From Gammaproteobacteria bacterium (GTDB taxonomy: Bacteria; Pseudomonadota; Gammaproteobacteria; Steroidobacterales; Rariloculaceae): DNA of 11,779 bases. The stretch covers positions 1 through 11,779 of the forward strand of contig SMWC01000115.1 of the NCBI GenBank assembly GCA_004357505.1. The letters are read 5' to 3'. How positions within the stretch are numbered: the stretch's first letter is position 1; every line of letters begins with the position of its first letter. Below the pieces are notes generated by a model. The model was given only the letters and a program-made list of their open reading frames with translations. It was not told where the DNA came from and did no database searches. Made by a program: the position numbers and the translations under genes. Shown piece by piece: positions 7,461 to 11,779 of the stretch.

Positions 7461-9535
7461 GCGACGTCGGTCCCTTCCGACTGAATACCGGCTTGACGCA
7501 ATAGCGGCGCAAGGCTTGGTGCCCGCCCGCGAAACTCTATGAAGGCGTCCATCGTATCGCGGCTGCCGCCGCTTGCGAGAATGGAGCGGCGAAATTTTTC
7601 TGCCGTATCAGCGTCGAAGGTACCGTGTTCCTCGAATGCAGAGAATGCATCAGCCGCCAATACCTCCGCCCATTTGTAGCTGTAGTAGCCAGCGGCATAA
7701 CCTCCGCTGAACACGTGGGAAAACGTGCAGGCGAAGCGATTGAAAGCGGGCGTATCGATCACTGCCACTTCACTGCGTACCTGCGCGAGCGTCTCAGCGA
7801 CACGAGCTCCGGCGGCCGGGTCGTACTCGACGTGGAGCCGAAAATCGAATAACGCAAGCTCGAGCTGTCTGACCATACTCAGGCCGGCATGAAAGGTGCG
7901 CGAAGCATTCAGGGCCGCCAATTTGTCCACGGGCAACGTCTCGCCGGTGCGGTAATGACTCGAAATCCAGGGCAGAACTTCCGGTAGCCAGGCATAGTTC
8001 TCGAAAAACTGACTCGGTAGCTCGACTGCATCCCACGGCACGCCGTTGATGCCAGCTAAAGACGGGAAGTCGACTTCGGTCAGCACGTAGTGCAGCGTGT
8101 GGCCGAACTCGTGGAATAAAGTCACGACATCATTGTGGGTGAGCAATGACGGTTGCCCCTCGCCCGGCGGATTGAAGTTGCATACGAGATAAGCGACCGG
8201 CTGTTGGTTGAGCCCTGTGAGTCTCGCCCGGACCAGGCATCCATCCATCCAGGCACCGCCGCGTTTGTTCGGGCGCGCGAACAAGTCGACGAAGAAACTG
8301 CCCAAGAGCTCGTCTTGCGCCGATCTGATTTCGAAGTAGCGAACGTCGGGGTGCCACGAGTCCACGCCTTCCCGGGCTGAGATACGGATCCCGAAAAGCG
8401 TTTCCGCAACCCGGAACATACCCTCCAGGACCCGGGGCAATGGGAAATAGGGGCGTAGCTCATCATCGGCGAGCTGGAATCGAACTTGCTTCAATCGCTC
8501 GGCGTAGAAGTCGACGTCCCACGCGTTGAGTGATCGACCGGCAAATTCGGTGAGCTCGCGCAACTCCTTTTTTGCGACCGGCCGGATCTTGGCAGCCAGA
8601 ACGGCGAGAAACTCGAATACCTCCATAGGCGTACTGGCCATTTTGGTGACCAAGGACAGTTCCGCGTAGTTTTCGAATCCCAGCAGCTCTGCGGCCTCAT
8701 GGCGAAGCCTGAGGATGTCCTCGATCAGCGAGCCGTTGTCCCAGCGCCGTGCCTGAGGGCCTCGATCGGAAGCACGCGTCACCCAGGCCTCGTAGAAGCG
8801 CTTGCGTAAAGTCTCGGATTCGGCGTGCGTCATGACGGCGACGTAAGTCGGTGGGTCCAACGAAAGCAGCCAGCCCGGGAGATCTTTTGACTCGGCGGCG
8901 CGCCGGGATCGTTCGAGCACGACCTCCGGTAACCCGGCCACGATCTCCTCTGCAGTCTCGTGATGCTGAAATGCGTCGGTTGCGTCCATGAGATTCTGCT
9001 CGAAGCTCGCCTGCAGCTGGGCCAGGTTCTGCGCTATCTCAGCAAACCGGTTCCGGGCCCGATCTTCGAGTGCAACGCCGGCCAGCCGAAAGTCTCTTAA
9101 AGCATGGGAGATCAGTTGGACCTTGGTTCGGTCGCTGTGATCGACAAGCTTCTCAAGTTGTGAGAACCGTCGGTGGAGTGTCCTGTTCTGGCCCAGTTCG
9201 ATACCGAACTCGGTGATCAGCGACAAGCAACTGTTATACGCATCTCTGAACTCGGGGCTCGAGAGAACCGCGTTTAGATGGGCGACCGGGCCCCAGAGCC
9301 GGTGAACCGCGTCGTTGATTCGCTCGAGTTGCAGCGCCCAATCGAATGACGGTGTTTCTTGCCGCTCCAGCACCTTAAGCCGTTGCCGCTGCTGTTCCAA
9401 CACCTGCATGACCGCAGGCCGGACATGCTCTGAGCGAATAGCGGAGAACGCGGGTAAGCCCGCAGCTGCTGTCAGTGGATTGTTCAAGATCGCGCCAGTC
9501 GGGGAATAGCGAAATCTACCATACAGATGCTGCAT
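7457..9535 (-). CDS. prlC: Oligopeptidase A (M3 zinc metallopeptidase)
   Basis: This is a cytoplasmic M3A oligopeptidase, the family of E. coli OpdA/PrlC, which degrades short peptides including cleaved signal peptides. It has 692 residues from the ATG at 9535 (680 in E. coli). A helical N-terminal region with LPAFSAIRSEHVRPAV leads to the zinc centre HEFGH at residues 475-479 (bases 8099-8113), with the third zinc ligand E505 in VELPSQFFENY. The conserved segment GGYAAGYYSYKWAEVLAADAF lies near the C-terminus; I see no signal peptide. The start is uncertain. TTG at 9538 directly precedes the ATG, and TTG at 9487 would begin the protein at NNPLTAAAGLPAF, level with the E. coli N-terminus (MTNPL), giving 676 residues. 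No start has a strong ribosome-binding site. It overlaps xthA downstream by four bases and is divergent from gor. Confidence 0.95.
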   Translation of the reverse strand: MQHLYGRFRYSPTGAILNNPLTAAAGLPAFSAIRSEHVRPAVMQVLEQQRQRLKVLERQETPSFDWALQLERINDAVHRLWGPVAHLNAVLSSPEFRDAYNSCLSLITEFGIELGQNRTLHRRFSQLEKLVDHSDRTKVQLISHALRDFRLAGVALEDRARNRFAEIAQNLAQLQASFEQNLMDATDAFQHHETAEEIVAGLPEVVLERSRRAAESKDLPGWLLSLDPPTYVAVMTHAESETLRKRFYEAWVTRASDRGPQARRWDNGSLIEDILRLRHEAAELLGFENYAELSLVTKMASTPMEVFEFLAVLAAKIRPVAKKELRELTEFAGRSLNAWDVDFYAERLKQVRFQLADDELRPYFPLPRVLEGMFRVAETLFGIRISAREGVDSWHPDVRYFEIRSAQDELLGSFFVDLFARPNKRGGAWMDGCLVRARLTGLNQQPVAYLVCNFNPPGEGQPSLLTHNDVVTLFHEFGHTLHYVLTEVDFPSLAGINGVPWDAVELPSQFFENYAWLPEVLPWISSHYRTGETLPVDKLAALNASRTFHAGLSMVRQLELALFDFRLHVEYDPAAGARVAETLAQVRSEVAVIDTPAFNRFACTFSHVFSGGYAAGYYSYKWAEVLAADAFSAFEEHGTFDADTAEKFRRSILASGGSRDTMDAFIEFRGRAPSLAPLLRQAGIQSEGTDVA
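7471..7478 (-). promoter_or_regulatory. Ribosome-binding site of xthA inside the prlC 3' end
   Basis: On the minus strand this reads GGAAGGGA, a strong Shine-Dalgarno match ten bases before the GTG start of xthA. It lies within the last codons of prlC and supports both the GTG start and coupled translation of the two genes. Confidence 0.6.
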
Positions 9536-9587
9536 CAATCCGACTTCGTCCCAGTCTGCGAGTCTTCAGATTCGGAAGCCATGTGAT

Positions 9588-9603
9588 CAGGGCTACGGCC
9601 CTG
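9588..9603 (+). repeat. Perfect 6-bp hairpin with TACG tetraloop in the gor leader
   Basis: CAGGGC-TACG-GCCCTG forms a six-base perfect stem closed by C-G around UACG when transcribed rightward. C(UACG)G belongs to the exceptionally stable UNCG tetraloop class. It is followed immediately by CTGGC-TC-GCCAG (9604-9615), which could form a second short stem. No T-run follows on either strand, so a terminator is unlikely. It may be a structured 5' leader of gor, if transcription starts upstream of it, or a DNA operator. Confidence 0.45.
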
Positions 9604-9662
9604 CTGGCTCGCCAGTTAACGTACGGTTTCTAAGGTAAGCTCCCCGCTCCTTGATCGTGCCT

Positions 9663-9667
9663 AGGGG
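9663..9667 (+). promoter_or_regulatory. Ribosome-binding site deciding the gor start
   Basis: AGGGG lies seven bases before GTG 9675. This spacing and match favour 9675 over the in-frame TTG at 9651 and GTG at 9657, which have no well-placed site. Confidence 0.6.
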
Positions 9668-9674
9668 CCTGAGC

Positions 9675-11021
9675 GTGCGTAGTTATGATCTGATCGTTCT
9701 AGGCGGCGGCAGCGGTGGCTTGGCTGCTGCCCAGCGTGCTGCGGAGTATGGCGCTCGGGTGGTGGTCTTCGAGCCGTCCCGGCTCGGCGGGACCTGCGTC
9801 AATGTCGGCTGTGTGCCTAAAAAGGTCATGTGGAACGCGGCTCATCTGGCACACACGTTGCGTGAGGCTGCCGCCTATGGTTTTCAGATCGACGTTCACA
9901 GTCATGATTGGTCGGCCCTGAAACGCGGCAGAGACGCCTATGTCGCAAGGTTGAACGAGTTTTACCGGGTGAATCTCGAGAGCAAATCGATCGATTGGGT
10001 TCGCAGCTCAGCGAGTTTCCAGGCACCTCGTGAGATCCAGGACGAAGCCGGCGAAACGTATCACGGCGAGCATGTATTGATCGCCACCGGCGCATTCCCG
10101 ACGGTTCCGGATCTTCCCGGTGCGGACCTAGGTATGACCTCCGATGGATTTTTTGATCTAGAAGACCTGCCTCAGCGGGTGGCCGTGGTTGGAAGTGGCT
10201 ACATTGCGATCGAACTTGGTGGGGTTCTACAGGCGTTGGGTTGTGCGGTCACTCAGTTCATTCGCTACGAGACGATATTACGCGACTTTGACGAAATGCT
10301 AGGCCGGTATCTCATCGAGCAAATGCGCGCTCACGGTACCGACTTTGTGACCGGCGCGGTTCCCGCTAGACTTGAGGCTGCCGAGGCGCTGAGCCTCACG
10401 ACCGAGGACGGCCGGTGTGTTGCAGGCTTCGATCGAGTGCTCTGGGCTATCGGCAGAACACCGAACACTGCTTCGATCGGGTTACGCGACGCTGGAGTCG
10501 AGACAGATGCGAGTGGCAATGTCACGGTTGATCGATGGCAAAACTCCAGTGCGGCCGGAGTCTACGCCATCGGTGACGTGACCGGACAGGCTCAATTGAC
10601 ACCGGTGGCCATCGCCGCCGGCAGGCGCCTCGCCGACCGCATTTTCGGCGACCAGAACGATTGTCATCTCAGCTATGAGAACATTCCAACCGTCGTGTTC
10701 TCCCATCCGCCGGTCGGTACGGTCGGTCTGACCGAGCAGGAGGCGAGAAAACAATACGCTGAGAACGAGCTAAAGATCTATACCTCGGAATTCGTCCCGC
10801 TGTATAACGCGCTTACCATCGAGAAGCCGAAGACCGCGATGAAGCTGATCACCGTTGGTGCAGACGAGCGCATCGTGGGTTGCCACGTTGTCGGACCCGG
10901 CGCCGATGAGATGCTGCAGGGGTTTGCGGTCGCGGTAGCGATGGGTGCTCGCAAGAGAGATTTTGACGATACGGTCGCCATTCATCCCACGAGCGCAGAG
11001 GAGTTGGTGACGATGCGCTGA
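9675..11021 (+). CDS. gor: Glutathione-disulfide reductase (NADPH)
   Basis: Gor is a cytoplasmic FAD enzyme that reduces oxidised glutathione with NADPH. From GTG 9675 it has 448 residues, against 450 in E. coli. The FAD-binding GGGSGG is at 10-15. The redox disulfide is in GGTCVNVGCVPKK (C41 and C46). The NADPH fold has GSGYIAIELGG at 173-183 followed by FIRYETILR, whose R197 and R203 match the E. coli arginines that select NADPH over NADH. IGDVTGQAQLTPVAIAAGR is the second FAD motif. The dimerisation domain has IPTVVFSHPPVGTVGLTE, and the C-terminal HPTSAEELVTMR has the catalytic H437 and E442. The start was chosen because it aligns with the E. coli N-terminus and has AGGGG seven bases upstream; TTG 9651 would add eight residues. 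It is divergent from prlC and convergent with aroE. Confidence 0.96.
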   Translation: MRSYDLIVLGGGSGGLAAAQRAAEYGARVVVFEPSRLGGTCVNVGCVPKKVMWNAAHLAHTLREAAAYGFQIDVHSHDWSALKRGRDAYVARLNEFYRVNLESKSIDWVRSSASFQAPREIQDEAGETYHGEHVLIATGAFPTVPDLPGADLGMTSDGFFDLEDLPQRVAVVGSGYIAIELGGVLQALGCAVTQFIRYETILRDFDEMLGRYLIEQMRAHGTDFVTGAVPARLEAAEALSLTTEDGRCVAGFDRVLWAIGRTPNTASIGLRDAGVETDASGNVTVDRWQNSSAAGVYAIGDVTGQAQLTPVAIAAGRRLADRIFGDQNDCHLSYENIPTVVFSHPPVGTVGLTEQEARKQYAENELKIYTSEFVPLYNALTIEKPKTAMKLITVGADERIVGCHVVGPGADEMLQGFAVAVAMGARKRDFDDTVAIHPTSAEELVTMR

Positions 11022-11047
11022 TGCATCGCCCGATGGGATCGTCGCTG

Positions 11048-11779
11048 CTAGAAGACCAGTTTTGCCAGGATATGCTCAGTATCCGGGCGCATCCCACGCC
11101 AGATCTGGTAGGATTCCGCAGCCTGCTCGACGAGCATTCCCCATCCCTGCACCGCTTTTCGGGCCCCGTGCTTGCGGGCCCAGGCGACAAACGGCGTGCC
11201 CTTGAGGGCGTAGGCGAGGTCGTAACAGAAACTGACCGAACCCACGCAGCTCGGCGGAAACGGTGGGGTTTCACCCTGCGTGCCCGCAGAGGTCGCGTTG
11301 ACGACGAGATCGAACGGAGCGAGGTCGTCGAGGTCGGTAAACCGGCAGGCCGTGAGTTTACCCGAGGACTGAAACTGCTCGACCACGGCCACGGCGCGCT
11401 TCAGGGTCCGATTGGCCAGCACCAGCTCGGCCGGTTCTGCCTCGAGCAGCGGCGCCAGAATTCCGCGTGTTGCGCCGCCCGCCCCCAGGACTAGGATCCG
11501 TTTGGCATTGATATCCTGCTCGTGATTGGCGGTGAGGTCGAGTATGAACCCCATGCCGTCGGTATTGTCGCCGCGAATGGCGCCGCCGGGCAGAAAGGTC
11601 AGAGTATTCACGGCGCCCGCACGATCCGCCGCGTGCCCGCGTTCGGTCGAAATCTCGAACGCCGCCTGTTTGTGGGGGGACGTGATGTTGAGCCCCTTGC
11701 CGCCGGCTGCGGCAAAGCCCCGCACCGCAACCTCAAACTCCTCGGGAGAGGCGTCAATCAGCTCATAGGTGATGTTCTC
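11048..11779 (-). CDS. aroE: Shikimate dehydrogenase, N-terminus outside window
   Basis: AroE reduces 3-dehydroshikimate to shikimate with NADPH in the aromatic amino acid pathway. The window holds 243 residues including the natural C-terminus; by comparison with E. coli AroE (272 residues) about 30 N-terminal residues are missing, including the SKSP shikimate-binding motif. The frame is open to the last base (first visible residues ENITYELID). Visible motifs are GGKGLNITSPHK with the catalytic lysine, AGAVNTL, GDNTDGMGF with the catalytic aspartate, and the Rossmann glycine loop LGAGGATRGI followed by ANRT, the usual NADP-contacting stretch. FDLVVNATSAG and WGMLVEQAAESYQIWRG near the C-terminus are also typical. 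Length and motifs favour AroE over the paralogues YdiB or quinate dehydrogenase. The NITSPHK variant differs from NVTVPFK of E. coli. It converges on gor with 26 bases between the stop codons. Confidence 0.94.
   Translation of the reverse strand, partial: ENITYELIDASPEEFEVAVRGFAAAGGKGLNITSPHKQAAFEISTERGHAADRAGAVNTLTFLPGGAIRGDNTDGMGFILDLTANHEQDINAKRILVLGAGGATRGILAPLLEAEPAELVLANRTLKRAVAVVEQFQSSGKLTACRFTDLDDLAPFDLVVNATSAGTQGETPPFPPSCVGSVSFCYDLAYALKGTPFVAWARKHGARKAVQGWGMLVEQAAESYQIWRGMRPDTEHILAKLVF

Larger units (their letters stand above)
9536..9674. other. Divergent prlC-gor intergenic region
   Basis: These 139 bases lie between the divergent starts of prlC (minus) and gor (plus) and should hold both promoters. 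I could not find a convincing sigma-70 pair on either strand. It contains two small inverted repeats side by side: CAGGGC-TACG-GCCCTG (9588-9603) and CTGGC-TC-GCCAG (9604-9615). Directly after them come the short palindromes GTTAAC and CGTACG (9615-9625). TAAGGTAA at 9631-9638 resembles a ribosome-binding site but is too far (12 bases) from the TTG at 9651 to be persuasive. I recognise no OxyR-type site. Confidence 0.5.

Noticed and set aside
6993..7484. A 163-codon plus-strand frame opposite xthA and the prlC end
   Set aside because: xthA on the other strand has every active-site motif of its family; this frame shows none of its own.
9588..9615. Intrinsic transcription terminator
   Set aside because: The stems are good, but neither strand has a T-run after them and the site lies between two divergent starts, where a terminator is not expected.
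11021..11494. A 157-codon plus-strand frame overlapping the gor stop codon
   Set aside because: The ATG-type overlap with gor looks operon-like, but the frame is antisense to the conserved C-terminal half of aroE and resembles no family.
11723..11725. GTG as the aroE start
   Set aside because: The 18 upstream codons to the window edge stay open and continue the AroE fold; the gene is cut by the window edge.
1..11779. Defence island, mobile element or novel system hidden in the window
   Set aside because: Nearly every base is covered by ten well-known core genes of normal length and even composition; no gap is large enough for an additional system and no repeats or integration marks were seen.

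Overview
The window is a stretch of chromosomal housekeeping genes from a gammaproteobacterium. The evidence is gene content and order: the end of an F1Fo ATP synthase operon (atpA-atpG-atpD-atpC) followed directly by glmU and glmS, the order also found in Escherichia coli and many relatives. The proteins align by recall with E. coli homologues almost residue for residue; the atpA tail, for example, needs no net indel. The GlmU N-terminus (GQGKRM loop, YGHGG segment) recalls Xanthomonadales or Chromatiales more than enterics, but I cannot place the organism further. Base composition looks even, moderately GC-rich, with no island-like segment.

Layout. Positions 1-3279, plus strand: 3' part of atpA, then complete atpG, atpD and atpC, tightly spaced. 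Positions 3280-3394: a 115-base gap with a small perfect palindrome. Positions 3395-6682, plus strand: glmU and glmS, which encode the last two and the first steps of UDP-GlcNAc synthesis. Positions 6669-9535, minus strand: prlC (oligopeptidase A) followed by xthA (exonuclease III). These two overlap by four bases, and the 3' end of xthA overlaps the 3' end of glmS by 14 bases. Positions 9536-9674: divergent intergenic region with a stable-looking hairpin. Positions 9675-11021, plus strand: gor (glutathione reductase). Positions 11048-11779, minus strand: aroE (shikimate dehydrogenase), running off the right edge without its first ~30 residues.

Together the genes cover ATP synthesis, cell-wall amino-sugar supply, peptide turnover, DNA repair, thiol redox balance and aromatic amino acid synthesis. 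They form at least three transcription units: atp-glmUS rightward, prlC-xthA leftward, gor rightward; aroE points leftward. No stretch above 300 bases lacks a gene. I saw no tRNA, rRNA, CRISPR, insertion sequence, prophage or toxin-antitoxin gene, and found no evidence of a new biological system. The findings are local: start-site choices, overlaps, small inverted repeats and a few residue substitutions in conserved motifs.
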